A stretch of DNA of 56,247 nt from an uncultured Nocardioides sp. (GTDB lineage: Bacteria; Actinomycetota; Actinomycetes; Propionibacteriales; Nocardioidaceae), in NCBI GenBank assembly GCA_902805885.1, contig CADCUM010000125.1, forward strand, positions 1 to 56,247. Direction: 5' to 3'. Positions 9,576 through 19,021 of the stretch are shown piece by piece. The position numbers and the translations under genes are program-made. Within the stretch, counting starts at the first letter, position 1. The number at the start of each line of letters is the position of its first letter. A model generated the notes under the pieces. That model was not told where the DNA came from. It saw only the letters and a program-made list of their open reading frames with translations, and did no database searches.

Positions 9576-10916
9576 ATGGACACCTCTCGGGACACCTGCA
9601 CGTTCATCCCACCGTGGCTCGCCGAGCGCGTGGCCGGCCCCGGCCAGGTCGCGGTCGACCAGGCGCTCCGGGGGCGACGCGAGCGCGCCGCCCCCGACCT
9701 GCGCTCCGCGTCGTACGAGCGCGCCGCGGCTCCCGAGGCCGCGGACGGTGGTGACTGGCTGGTCCACGACGCCGGCGGCGGGACCGACCTGCCGGGCACG
9801 CCCGCCCGCGTGACCGGTGAGCCGGCCACCGGCGACGTGGCCGTCGACGAGGCGGCCGCCGGCGTCGAGGCGACGCTCGCGATGTTCGCCGAGGTCCTCG
9901 GCCGACGGTCCTACGACGACGCCGGCACCCGCGTCGACCTCACGGTCCACTACGGCCGCGACTACGCCAACGCGTTCTGGGACGGCTCCCACCTGGTCTT
10001 CGGCGACGGCGACGGGCGCGTCTTCGAGCGGTTCACCAAGCCCGTCGACGTCCTGGCCCACGAGCTCGCCCACGCCCTCACCGAGCACACGGCCGGCCTG
10101 GTCTACCGCGGGCAGCCCGGCGCGCTCAACGAGTCGGTGTCCGACGTCTTCGCCGCGTGCCTCAAGCAGCGGCTGCTCGGCCAGGACGCCACCGCAGGTG
10201 ACTGGCTGATCGGCGAGGGGCTCTTCAAGCCCGGGGTCTCCGCGCGGGCGCTGCGCGACATGGCCGCGCCCGGCACGGCCTACGACGACGCCGAGCTCGG
10301 CAAGGACCCGCAGGTCGGGCACCTCGACGACTTCGTCGTGACGACCGAGGACAACGGCGGGGTCCACCTCAACTCCGGGATCCCCAACCGCGCCTTCCAG
10401 CTCGCGGCCACCGCGATCGGTGGCTCCGCGCTGGAGGGTGCCGGCCTCATCTGGTACGCCGCGCTGACGGGCGGGGCGGTGGGGCCCGAGACCGACTTCG
10501 CGGGCTTCGCGGCGGCCACCGTGGCGGCGGCCGGCGAGCACGTCGACGCCGTGCGCGGGGCATGGGCGGCCGTGGGCGTCACGGCGGCCGCAGGGTCCGT
10601 GGACGTCGGGCCGCCCACCGCCCCCGGGACGAGCAGCCGGATCGTCCGGGTCCGGCGCAGCGGCGGCTTCGCGGGGCTGACCGCGTCCTGCGAGGTCGAC
10701 CTGGCCGACGACGATCCCGGCCTCGACGACGTACGCCGCCTCGTGGAGCGGGTCGACCTCCGGTCGGTCCCGGGGGGCGACCCGCGTCCCGACATGTTCG
10801 TCTACGAGTTCGAGGTCGGGGGAGCGCCGCCGGTGCGGGTGCCGGAGCAGCACCTCACGGCCGACCTCCGCGAGCTGGCGCAGCGGGTGCTGGAGCGCGA
10901 CGAGCGCCTCGCCTGA
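9576..10916 (+). CDS. M4 (protealysin-like) metallopeptidase with C-terminal emfourin-like domain
   Basis: A 446-residue zinc metalloprotease without a signal peptide, as in protealysin-type M4 enzymes with a short propeptide. The zinc motif HELAH is at 162-166, the third ligand Glu186 is in NESVSD, and the catalytic His264 is in VHLNSG. The M4 domain ends near 340. After a Pro/Ser linker, residues 354-446 begin IVRVRRSGGFAGL and resemble emfourin, the small inhibitor that in Serratia is encoded next to protealysin. This gene therefore seems to carry protease and inhibitor in one chain. The fusion is read directly from one uninterrupted frame. Inhibition itself is an inference. Confidence 0.9.
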   Translation: MDTSRDTCTFIPPWLAERVAGPGQVAVDQALRGRRERAAPDLRSASYERAAAPEAADGGDWLVHDAGGGTDLPGTPARVTGEPATGDVAVDEAAAGVEATLAMFAEVLGRRSYDDAGTRVDLTVHYGRDYANAFWDGSHLVFGDGDGRVFERFTKPVDVLAHELAHALTEHTAGLVYRGQPGALNESVSDVFAACLKQRLLGQDATAGDWLIGEGLFKPGVSARALRDMAAPGTAYDDAELGKDPQVGHLDDFVVTTEDNGGVHLNSGIPNRAFQLAATAIGGSALEGAGLIWYAALTGGAVGPETDFAGFAAATVAAAGEHVDAVRGAWAAVGVTAAAGSVDVGPPTAPGTSSRIVRVRRSGGFAGLTASCEVDLADDDPGLDDVRRLVERVDLRSVPGGDPRPDMFVYEFEVGGAPPVRVPEQHLTADLRELAQRVLERDERLA

Positions 10917-10956
10917 GGTGTTCCTGCGGGTGGACCGCGGCCACTCGGCAGACCGC

Positions 10957-10962
10957 TAGGGT
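10957..10962 (+). promoter_or_regulatory. -10 box for leaderless topoisomerase IB transcript
   Basis: TAGGGT sits 6 bases before the ATG at 10969 with no ribosome site between. Confidence 0.5.
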
Positions 10963-10968
10963 CGCCGC

Positions 10969-11967
10969 ATGCCTCGCCTGCGGCGTACCTCTCCCGACCA
11001 GCCCGGCTGGACGCGACGGCGTGCAGGGGCGGGCTTCGCCTACCTCGACCGGCACGGCGAGCGGCTCGACCCGGAGCAGGTCCGGCGTTGCAAGGACCTC
11101 GTCATCCCGCCCGCGTGGCGCGACGTCTGGATCACCCCCCACGAGAACGGCCACCTGCAGGCGGTCGGCACGGACGACGCGGGCCGGCGGCAGTACCTCT
11201 ACCACCCCCAGTGGCGCGCCAAGCGCGACGAGGCCAAGTTCGAGCGGACCCTGTCGTTCGGCAAGGCCATGTCGCGGGCCCGCGAGAAGGTCCTCACCGA
11301 CCTCGGCGCCGAGGGGATGTCGCTCGAGCGGGCATGCGCGGTCGCCGTGCGCCTGCTCGACCTGGGCTACTTCCGGATCGGCAACGACGTCTACACCGAC
11401 ACCAACGGCTCGTTCGGGCTGACCACCCTGCGCAAGGACCACGTCACCAAGCGCAAGGGCGTCCTGACGTTCTGCTTCGTGGGCAAGTCGGGCATCGAGC
11501 ACTGCATCACCATCGACGACCCCGGGGCGATCGAGGCCCTCGACGTGATGCGCCGGCGACGGGGCGGCGGGGACAAGCTGCTGGCGTGGCGCGACGGCCG
11601 CCAGTGGCGTCCGCTCGACTCGGGCCTGGTCAACGACTACATCCGCTCGACCACGGGGATCGAGGCCACGGCCAAGGACTTCCGCACCTGGCACGCCACC
11701 GTCATCGCGGCCGCAGCGCTCGCCTCGACGAAGGAGCCCGGACAGACGAAGGCGTCCCGCAAGCGAGCGGTCACGGCGACGATGAAGGAGGTCTCCGAGT
11801 TCCTGGGCAACACCCCGGCCCTGGCTCGCTCGGCCTACGTCGACCCCCGCGTGGTCGAGGCCTACGAGCAGGGCCGGACCATCACGGTGCGTGACCGCTA
11901 CGAGACCGCCGACGAGCGGCAGTCCGCGCTCGAGCGCGCGGTGCTCAAGCTGCTCAAGGACGGGTGA
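10969..11967 (+). CDS. DNA topoisomerase IB (poxvirus/eukaryotic type)
   Basis: A 332-residue type IB topoisomerase that relaxes supercoils through a 3'-phosphotyrosyl intermediate. The N-terminal domain (about 1-95) has the motif CKDLVIPPAWRDVWI. The catalytic domain holds Arg and Lys residues in FRIGNDVYT, RKDHVTKRKG and KDFRTWHAT. The nucleophile is Tyr290 in LARSAYVDP. Length matches bacterial homologues. It overlaps the macrodomain gene downstream by four bases, so the two are probably co-translated. Confidence 0.93.
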   Translation: MPRLRRTSPDQPGWTRRRAGAGFAYLDRHGERLDPEQVRRCKDLVIPPAWRDVWITPHENGHLQAVGTDDAGRRQYLYHPQWRAKRDEAKFERTLSFGKAMSRAREKVLTDLGAEGMSLERACAVAVRLLDLGYFRIGNDVYTDTNGSFGLTTLRKDHVTKRKGVLTFCFVGKSGIEHCITIDDPGAIEALDVMRRRRGGGDKLLAWRDGRQWRPLDSGLVNDYIRSTTGIEATAKDFRTWHATVIAAAALASTKEPGQTKASRKRAVTATMKEVSEFLGNTPALARSAYVDPRVVEAYEQGRTITVRDRYETADERQSALERAVLKLLKDG

Positions 11968-12473
11968 GCGTCGTGGACGTCACGCTGGTGCGGGGCGACA
12001 TCACCGTCCAGGACGTCGACGCGGTCGTCAACGCGGCCAACCGCGCCATGCGAGGCGGGGGCGGCGTCGACGGAGCGATCCACCGCGCGGGCGGCCCCGC
12101 GGTCCTCGAGGACTGCCGGCGCCGCTTCCCGAAGGGGCTCGCGACCGGCGCGGCCGGTTGGACCACAGCGGGCGACCTGGCGGCGCAGTGGGTGATCCAC
12201 GTCGTCGGCCCGAACTGGAACCGCGGTGAGAGGGACCGTGACCTGCTGACGTCCTGCTACGTCCGCGCGCTCGCGGTCGCCGACGAGCTCGGCGCGCGCT
12301 CGGTCGCCTTCCCGCTGGTCAGCGCCGGCAGCTACGGCTGGCCGCGGGAGGACGCCGCGGCGGCAGCGGTCGAGACGCTGCGGGCCACCCCGACCGAGGT
12401 CGAGGAGGCCCGCCTGGTGGCCTTCGGCCGGGACGCCCACGAGCTGCTCCGCCGCGCGCTGGCCACGACGTAG
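11964..12473 (+). CDS. Macrodomain (ADP-ribose binding/hydrolysing) protein
   Basis: A 169-residue single macrodomain. The N-terminal motifs are AVVNAANRAMRGGGGVDGAIHRAGG, quoted here in its two parts AVVNAANRAM and GGGGVDGAIH, which bind the ADP-ribose diphosphate. A later VSAGSYGWP loop closes over the distal ribose. MacroD-type proteins remove ADP-ribose from proteins or from O-acetyl-ADP-ribose. The GTG start overlaps the topoisomerase TGA (GTGA). Coupling to a topoisomerase may hint at DNA repair, but that is inference. Confidence 0.9.
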   Translation: MSVVDVTLVRGDITVQDVDAVVNAANRAMRGGGGVDGAIHRAGGPAVLEDCRRRFPKGLATGAAGWTTAGDLAAQWVIHVVGPNWNRGERDRDLLTSCYVRALAVADELGARSVAFPLVSAGSYGWPREDAAAAAVETLRATPTEVEEARLVAFGRDAHELLRRALATT

Positions 12474-12491
12474 CAGCCGGGGCGGCGACCG

Positions 12492-14274
<1,783 letters not shown>

Positions 14275-14278
14275 CGCT

Positions 14279-14304
14279 CGCGAACTACAGCGTTGGTGTT
14301 CGCG
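14279..14304 (+). terminator. Hairpin after acetyltransferase
   Basis: CGCGAAC (14279-14285) pairs with GTTCGCG (14298-14304) across a 12-base loop, just after the stop. Confidence 0.45.
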
Positions 14305-14380
14305 CAAACCCCTGACGACCTCTCCCGGGCGGTCCTACGGTCACGACGACAGGAGTGACCTCAGGGGAAGGTGGGACGAC

Positions 14381-15019
14381 ATGGCGGACCGGCGAGCACG
14401 TGCCTCGAGCCGCGTCGTCACGCTCGTCTGCGTGGTGCTCGGCGGGCTGCTCGCGGCCGGCTCCCCGCTCGCCGCGGAGGAGTCGCGCACCGTCGTGACG
14501 CCTTCCGCGCCGTACCTCGCCCCGGTCGAGGACTACGCCCGCTACCGGCCGCAGACGACCTGCCGGCGGCGTGCCAAGCCCGGCGTCCTGCTGCTCGCCG
14601 AGACCCTCGTGGCGCGTGGCGGCGGCTACGGGCCGATCAGTCGCTCGTGCGAGGGCACCGGCACCTCCGAGCACAAGGAGTCGCGGGCCTTCGACTGGCT
14701 GCTCGACGCCACCGACCCCGCCGACCGGGCGACCGCGCAGGCCTTCCTCGACGAGGCGTTCGCGCCCGACGACACCGGGCAGCCGCACGCCCTCGCACGC
14801 CGGCTCGGGATCATGTACGTCATCTGGGACGACCGCATGTGGGCGTCGTACGACGGCTTCGTCGAGGAGCGCTACCGCTCCTCCTCGTGCCGCAACCGCC
14901 GCAGCTGCTCGGTGACGCTGAGGCACCGCGACCACATGCACATCTCGCTCAGCCGTCGCGCCGCGCGCGGGCTGACGTCGTGGTACCTCGCGCAGGTGCC
15001 CGCACCTCCCGCTGGTTGA
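14381..15019 (+). CDS. Secreted protein with M15/LAS peptidase-like motifs
   Basis: A 212-residue exported protein. The N-terminus has a signal peptide: Arg-rich start, hydrophobic core 13-27, likely cleavage near Ala31-Ala32. The mature part carries SEHKESRAFDW (His98, Asp105) and a late HRDHMHISL (about 185-193). These resemble the paired zinc motifs SxHxxGxAxD and HxH of LAS/M15 D,D-peptidases, although the Gly of the first motif is a Ser here. Four cysteines (61, 90 and the C-terminal pair in SCRNRRSC) could form disulfides. A wall-cleaving role is inferred; it may be a binding-only homologue. The ribosome site AAGGTGGG precedes the ATG. Confidence 0.75.
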   Translation: MADRRARASSRVVTLVCVVLGGLLAAGSPLAAEESRTVVTPSAPYLAPVEDYARYRPQTTCRRRAKPGVLLLAETLVARGGGYGPISRSCEGTGTSEHKESRAFDWLLDATDPADRATAQAFLDEAFAPDDTGQPHALARRLGIMYVIWDDRMWASYDGFVEERYRSSSCRNRRSCSVTLRHRDHMHISLSRRAARGLTSWYLAQVPAPPAG

Positions 15020-15068
15020 GGGCGCGGTCGTCCCCGCTGGTCGAGGAAGGACCAGGCCGTCCTCGACC

Positions 15069-15094
15069 GACGGTGTGATCAGACGGTGTGATCA
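15069..15094 (-). repeat. 13-bp tandem duplication starting at the citA stop codon
   Basis: On the minus strand, TGATCACACCGTC occurs twice without a gap, at 15094-15082 and 15081-15069. The first TGA is the citA stop. Confidence 0.85.
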
Positions 15095-16198
15095 GGCGGG
15101 GGCCCAGGCCGCCTTCCAGCCCTCGACCTCGTCGGCCGGACGGGTGCTGGGGCCGGCGTAGACCGCCGAGGGGCGGATCAGCCGGCCGGTGGTCTTCTGC
15201 TCGAGGATGTGCGCCGACCAGCCGCCGGTGCGGGCGCAGGTGAACATCGAGGTGAACATCGGCGCGGGGACCTCGGCGAAGTCGAGGACGATGGCCGCCC
15301 AGAACTCGACGTTGGTCTCCAGCACGCGGTCCGGGCGTCGTTCGCGGAGCTCCTTGAGCGCGGCCTGCTCGAGCGCCACGGCGACCTCGTAGCGGGGCGC
15401 GTCGAGCTCCTGGGCCGTCCGGCGCAGCACCCGCGCCCGGGGGTCCTCGGCGCGGTAGACGCGGTGGCCGAAGCCCATCAGGCGCTCGCCCTTGTCGAGC
15501 AGCCCCTTGACGTACGCCGTCGCGTCGCCGGACTTCTCGACCTCCTCGATCATCCCGAGGACGCGCGACGGGGCACCGCCGTGCAGCGGTCCGGACATGG
15601 CGCCGATGGCCCCGGAGAACGCGGCGGCCACGTCGGCACCGGTGGAGGTGATCACGCGCGCGGTGAACGTGGACGCGTTCATGCCGTGCTCGGCGGCGCT
15701 GGACCAGTAGGCGTCGATCGCGTGGGCGTGCTGCGGGTCGGCCTCGCCCCGCCAGCGGATGAGGAAGCGCTCGGCCAGCGTCCGGCCCTGGTCGACCTCC
15801 GACTGGGGGACCACGGGACGGCCGAGGCCGCGCGCCGACTGCGCGGCGTACGACAGCACCATGACCGCGACGCGCGACAGGTCGAGCCGGGCCTGCTCGT
15901 CGCTGATGTCGTAGGTCTGGCCCATGCCCAGCATCGGCGCGAGCATCGCGACGGCGGCCTGGACGTCGGCGCGCACGTCGCCGGTGTGGATGGAGATGTT
16001 GTAGGGCTCGGCCGGCGGGAGGCCGGGGGAGTAGCTGCCGTCGACGAGCAGGCCCCAGACGTTCTCGAAGGGCACCCGCCCGACGAGCTCCTCGATGTCG
16101 ACGCCGCGGTAGCGCAGCGCGGAGCCCTCCTTGTCGGGCTCGGCGATCTGGGTCTCGAAGGCGACGACGCCCTCGAGCCCGTGGTGCACCTCGGTCAT
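15092..16198 (-). CDS. citA: Citrate synthase 2
   Basis: A 368-residue citrate synthase of the short actinobacterial type. It condenses acetyl-CoA with oxaloacetate at the entry of the TCA cycle; some homologues also use propionyl-CoA. Conserved active-site segments are LHGGAPSRV, the signature GFGHRVYRAEDPRA with the catalytic His, and FYNGP-region equivalents earlier in the chain. I chose the ATG at 16198 with GAGGAG 8 bases upstream. It is divergent from pdxH, the same arrangement I recall from Streptomyces. Its stop begins a tandem duplication. Confidence 0.92.
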   Translation of the reverse strand: MTEVHHGLEGVVAFETQIAEPDKEGSALRYRGVDIEELVGRVPFENVWGLLVDGSYSPGLPPAEPYNISIHTGDVRADVQAAVAMLAPMLGMGQTYDISDEQARLDLSRVAVMVLSYAAQSARGLGRPVVPQSEVDQGRTLAERFLIRWRGEADPQHAHAIDAYWSSAAEHGMNASTFTARVITSTGADVAAAFSGAIGAMSGPLHGGAPSRVLGMIEEVEKSGDATAYVKGLLDKGERLMGFGHRVYRAEDPRARVLRRTAQELDAPRYEVAVALEQAALKELRERRPDRVLETNVEFWAAIVLDFAEVPAPMFTSMFTCARTGGWSAHILEQKTTGRLIRPSAVYAGPSTRPADEVEGWKAAWAPA

Positions 16199-16280
16199 CG
16201 GTGGCTCCTCACGTGTCGGTGTGCCCGGGAGGTCAAGGGGTGGCGACGTCACGGGACGCCTCATTGTGCACGCCCCCGTC

Positions 16281-16286
16281 TACGCT
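16281..16286 (+). promoter_or_regulatory. -10 box for leaderless pdxH transcript
   Basis: TACGCT stands 7 bases before the ATG at 16294; no ribosome site is visible. Confidence 0.5.
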
Positions 16287-16293
16287 CGGCCCC

Positions 16294-16944
16294 ATGGACC
16301 CCGACCCGCTCGACATCGCCTCGCTGCGGCGCGAGTACGCCGACGGCGGCCTGGACCTCGCCGACCTCGAGCCCGACCCCGCGACGATGTTCCGGCGGTG
16401 GCTCGACGAGGCGGTGGCCGCCTCCCTGCACGAGCCGAACGCGATGGTCGTCTCCACGGTCTCGGCCGAGGGGCAGCCGTCCTCGCGCATGGTGCTGCTC
16501 AAGGGGCACTCCGCCGAGGGGTTCGTGTTCTTCACCAACCAGGAGTCGCGCAAGGGCGCCGACCTCGCCGCCGACCCGCGCTGCGCCCTGCTGTTCCCCT
16601 GGCACCCGCTCGAGCGGCAGGTCCGGGTGGAGGGCGTCGCGCGCGACCTCCCCCGCGAGGCCGTGGAGGCCTACTTCCGCGCCCGCCCGCGCGGCTCGCA
16701 GCTCGGCGCCTGGGCCTCGGACCAGTCGCGCCCGGTCGACTCCCGCGAGGAGCTCGCGGCGGCGTACGCGAGGTTCGAGGAGCAGTACGCCGACGCCGAG
16801 GTCCCGGTGCCGCCGCAGTGGGGCGGCTACCTCGTGGTGCCGGAGGCCGTCGAGTTCTGGCAGGGCAGGCCCGGCCGGATGCACGACCGGTTCGTCTACC
16901 ACCGGATCAGCGACGGCTGGACCGTGGAGCGCCTCGCTCCCTGA
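16294..16944 (+). CDS. pdxH: Pyridoxamine 5'-phosphate oxidase
   Basis: A 216-residue FMN-dependent oxidase that converts pyridoxine or pyridoxamine 5'-phosphate to PLP. FMN-binding segments SSRMVLLKG and FFTNQESRKG are present, with the C-terminal PNP-oxidase motif around FWQGRPGRMHDRF and the final ERLAP. Length and motif order match the family. It is divergent from citA and probably leaderless. PLP made here would serve SerC nearby, though that is general metabolism rather than a specific link. Confidence 0.95.
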   Translation: MDPDPLDIASLRREYADGGLDLADLEPDPATMFRRWLDEAVAASLHEPNAMVVSTVSAEGQPSSRMVLLKGHSAEGFVFFTNQESRKGADLAADPRCALLFPWHPLERQVRVEGVARDLPREAVEAYFRARPRGSQLGAWASDQSRPVDSREELAAAYARFEEQYADAEVPVPPQWGGYLVVPEAVEFWQGRPGRMHDRFVYHRISDGWTVERLAP

Positions 16945-16975
16945 TCCGCCCCGGAACGCTGACGGCGAAAAGTCG

Positions 16976-17004
16976 TTGAGCGCCGCCGCCCTGCGACGTA
17001 CCGT
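16976..17004 (+). promoter_or_regulatory. Promoter of the stand-alone micro-ORF RNA
   Basis: TTGAGC (16976-16981) and TACCGT (16999-17004) are separated by 17 bases, an ideal spacing for a housekeeping promoter. They lie directly upstream of the micro-ORF and its strong ribosome site. Confidence 0.6.
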
Positions 17005-17009
17005 GGTCG

Positions 17010-17200
17010 CACACGAGAAGGGAGGTGGTCCAACAGATGTTTTCTTCTAGGACGCGTGAGGTGGCTGCGGTCTAGCAGCACCAGTCAGCATCGATGCTGC
17101 TGACAATCCCAACGCAGACACCCGACCCGCAGGTGAGCCCGGGAATCGTCCCCCGGGCGGGACTCGACCGAGTCACACCTGCGGGTCGTCTGCGTCTCGG
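17010..17200 (+). ncRNA. Candidate structured RNA: micro-ORF plus three-way junction
   Basis: After the micro-ORF comes the 14-base palindrome CAGCATCGATGCTG (17086-17099). A closing stem then pairs 17114-17119 and 17124-17135 with 17176-17193. Inside it are two hairpins: GCCCGGG/CCCGGGC (17137-17143 with 17152-17158) and GACTC/GAGTC (17161-17165 with 17170-17174). The result is a compact three-way junction with its own promoter and no downstream gene. It could be a regulatory sRNA or the terminator of a peptide mRNA. I cannot match it with certainty to a named RNA family. Confidence 0.5.
17037..17075 (+). CDS. 12-residue micro-ORF with near-perfect ribosome site
   Basis: The ATG at 17037 opens a short frame reading MFSSRTREVAAV and stopping at TAG (17073-17075). 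GGAGGT (17021-17026) lies 10 bases upstream, one of the strongest Shine-Dalgarno matches in the window. No gene lies downstream on this strand, so it is not an obvious leader peptide. I have an unconfirmed impression that similar short frames occur near pdxH in other actinobacteria. Function unknown. Confidence 0.5.
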   Translation: MFSSRTREVAAV

Positions 17201-17220
17201 CCCGGGTTCGCCGGTCGGCA

Positions 17221-17292
17221 TGTAACGCCGTGTCCGTGCTTGTACCCCCCATGCTGTGACGGGGTGGGTACAAGCAACAACACGGCGTTACA
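17221..17292. repeat. 72-bp inverted repeat between convergent units
   Basis: A 30-base left arm (17221-17250, beginning TGTAACGCCGTGT) is matched by a right arm (17263-17292, ending ACACGGCGTTACA) with about three mismatches and a 12-base loop. It separates the rightward RNA unit from the leftward GH13 gene. It may be a bidirectional terminator or a MITE/REP-like palindrome. The rest of the gene-free stretch 16945-17384 holds the promoter, micro-ORF, RNA and tandem array listed separately. Confidence 0.75.
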
Positions 17293-17293
17293 A

Positions 17294-17387
17294 GCGGCGC
17301 CGAGCACCCTCAGCGCACCGAGCACCCTCACCGGCGCCGAGCACCCTCAGCGCACCGAGCACCCTCAGCGGCGCCGGAGCAACCTCA
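17294..17387 (-). repeat. Five tandem 18-20 bp units beginning with the GH13 stop codon
   Basis: Read on the minus strand from 17387, units of 20, 18, 19, 18 and 19 bases follow without a gap. Each begins with TGAGG and has the core TGAGGGTGCTCGG, ending alternately GCGCC or TGCGC. The first TGA is the stop codon of the GH13 gene. The array runs straight into the 72-bp inverted repeat. Confidence 0.85.
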
Positions 17388-18986
17388 GCGGAGCCAGACG
17401 GCCGTGTCGGCCGGCAGCTTCCCGTCACCCAGCGGGCCGCTGGAGAGCAGCACCTCGCCGTCGGGCAGCGCGACGGGAGCGCTGCCGCAGTTGAGCAGCA
17501 CCGTCAGCGGGCCCCGCCGGAACGCCAGCACGTCGGCACCGGCGTCGAGCAGCTCGACGGTCTCGCCGGCGGTCCAGGCGAGCTCGCGCCGTGCGGCCAG
17601 GGCGCGGCGGTAGAACGACAGCGTCGAGCCCGGGTCGGCGTCCTGCGCCTCCGCGGTCAGCGCGGACCAGTCGTCGGGCTGCGGGATCCACGGCTGCTCG
17701 GTCCCGGGCCCGAAGCCGTACGGCGCCTTCGAGCCGGACCACGGGATCGGCACGCGGCACCCGTCCCGCCCCGGCTCGCCCGTGCGGAACCACGACGGGT
17801 CCTGGCGGTGCTCGGGGGCCACGTCGACCTGCTCGAGCCCGAGCTCCTCGCCCTGGTAGACGTAGCTCGAGCCCGGGAGCGCCAGCATGACCGCCGTGGC
17901 GGCCCGGGCGCGGGCGAGGCCGCGCGCGCCGCCGCCGTACCTCGTCGGGTGCCGTACGACGTCGTGGTTGCTCAGCACCCAGGTCGGCGAGGCGCCGACG
18001 GGCTCCATCGCCGCGAGGGTCCCGGTGACCACCTCGGCGAACGACGCCGCCGACCACGGGGCCAGCAGCCAGGCGAAGTTGAACGCCTGGTCGAGCTCGT
18101 CGGGCCGGACGAAGGCCGCCATCGAGTCGGGGGTCTGGGTCCACGCCTCGGCGACGGCCATCTTGTCGGCCCCTGCCTCGTCGAGGATCTGGTGCCAGCT
18201 CCGGTAGACGTCGTGGACCTCGGGCTGGTCCCACATCGGCTCGTCCCGGATCGCGCGCTCGACCATGGACTGCGCCGGCGTGGCGTCGGGCACCTCGTCC
18301 TCGCCGACGACCTGGTCGCGCAGCAGCTCCTCCTTGACCAGGCCGTGGGCGACGTCGACCCGGAAGCCGTCGACCCCGCGGTCGAGCCAGAACCGCAGGA
18401 CGTCCTCGAACATCGCCGGCACCTCGGGGTTGCGCCAGTCGAGGTCGGGCTGGGTGCTGTCGAAGAGGTGGAGGTACCACTGGCCGTCCTCGACCTGGGT
18501 CCACGCGGGGCCGCCGAAGACCGAGGACCAGTTGTTGGGCGGGCCGTCCGCGCTGTCGCGGAAGAGGTAGCGGGCCCGCTCCGGGCTGCCCGGGCCGGCG
18601 GCGAGCGCGGCCCGGAACCACTCGTGCTCGTTCGAGGTGTGGTTGGGGACGAGGTCGACGACGACGCGGAGGCCGAGGTCGTGGGCCGTGGCGATCAGCT
18701 CGTCGGCGTCGGCGAGCGAGCCGAAGAGCGGGTCGACGTCTCGGTAGTCGGCGACGTCGTAGCCGTGGTCGTGCTGCGGGGAGGGGTAGAACGGCGTGAC
18801 CCAGAGGGCGTCGACGCCGAGCTCGCGCAGGTACGGCAGCCGGCTGGTGATCCCGGGCAGGTCCCCGACGCCGTCGCCGTCGCTGTCGGCGAAGCTGCGG
18901 ACGTAGACCTGGTAGACCACGGCGTGGCGCCACCAGTCGTCGCGGTCGGCGGGGATTGGATCGTTCAAACCGGGCATGTGCCCCAT
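17385..18986 (-). CDS. GH13 alpha-glucosidase (oligo-1,6-glucosidase/AglA type)
   Basis: A 533-residue cytoplasmic glycoside hydrolase of family 13 that cleaves alpha-glucosidic bonds of short maltose- or isomaltose-type sugars. The four GH13 regions are visible: DLVPNHTS (111-118), GFRVDVAHG with nucleophile Asp211, VAEAW with acid/base Glu280, and SNHDVV with Asp342. The C-terminal beta domain ends at WLR. Two in-frame ATGs (18986, 18977) could start it; neither has a clear ribosome site. Exact bond preference cannot be read from sequence. No transporter is adjacent. Confidence 0.9.
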   Translation of the reverse strand: MGHMPGLNDPIPADRDDWWRHAVVYQVYVRSFADSDGDGVGDLPGITSRLPYLRELGVDALWVTPFYPSPQHDHGYDVADYRDVDPLFGSLADADELIATAHDLGLRVVVDLVPNHTSNEHEWFRAALAAGPGSPERARYLFRDSADGPPNNWSSVFGGPAWTQVEDGQWYLHLFDSTQPDLDWRNPEVPAMFEDVLRFWLDRGVDGFRVDVAHGLVKEELLRDQVVGEDEVPDATPAQSMVERAIRDEPMWDQPEVHDVYRSWHQILDEAGADKMAVAEAWTQTPDSMAAFVRPDELDQAFNFAWLLAPWSAASFAEVVTGTLAAMEPVGASPTWVLSNHDVVRHPTRYGGGARGLARARAATAVMLALPGSSYVYQGEELGLEQVDVAPEHRQDPSWFRTGEPGRDGCRVPIPWSGSKAPYGFGPGTEQPWIPQPDDWSALTAEAQDADPGSTLSFYRRALAARRELAWTAGETVELLDAGADVLAFRRGPLTVLLNCGSAPVALPDGEVLLSSGPLGDGKLPADTAVWLR

Positions 18987-19021
18987 CTTTCAAGCCCGGG
19001 GAGGAGCAGGTCAAGCCCGCG

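Noticed and set aside
17085..17494. Short frames on both strands over the 72-bp inverted repeat with similar MYPP starts
   Set aside because: The similarity follows from the inverted repeat itself; no ribosome site and one runs into the GH13 gene.
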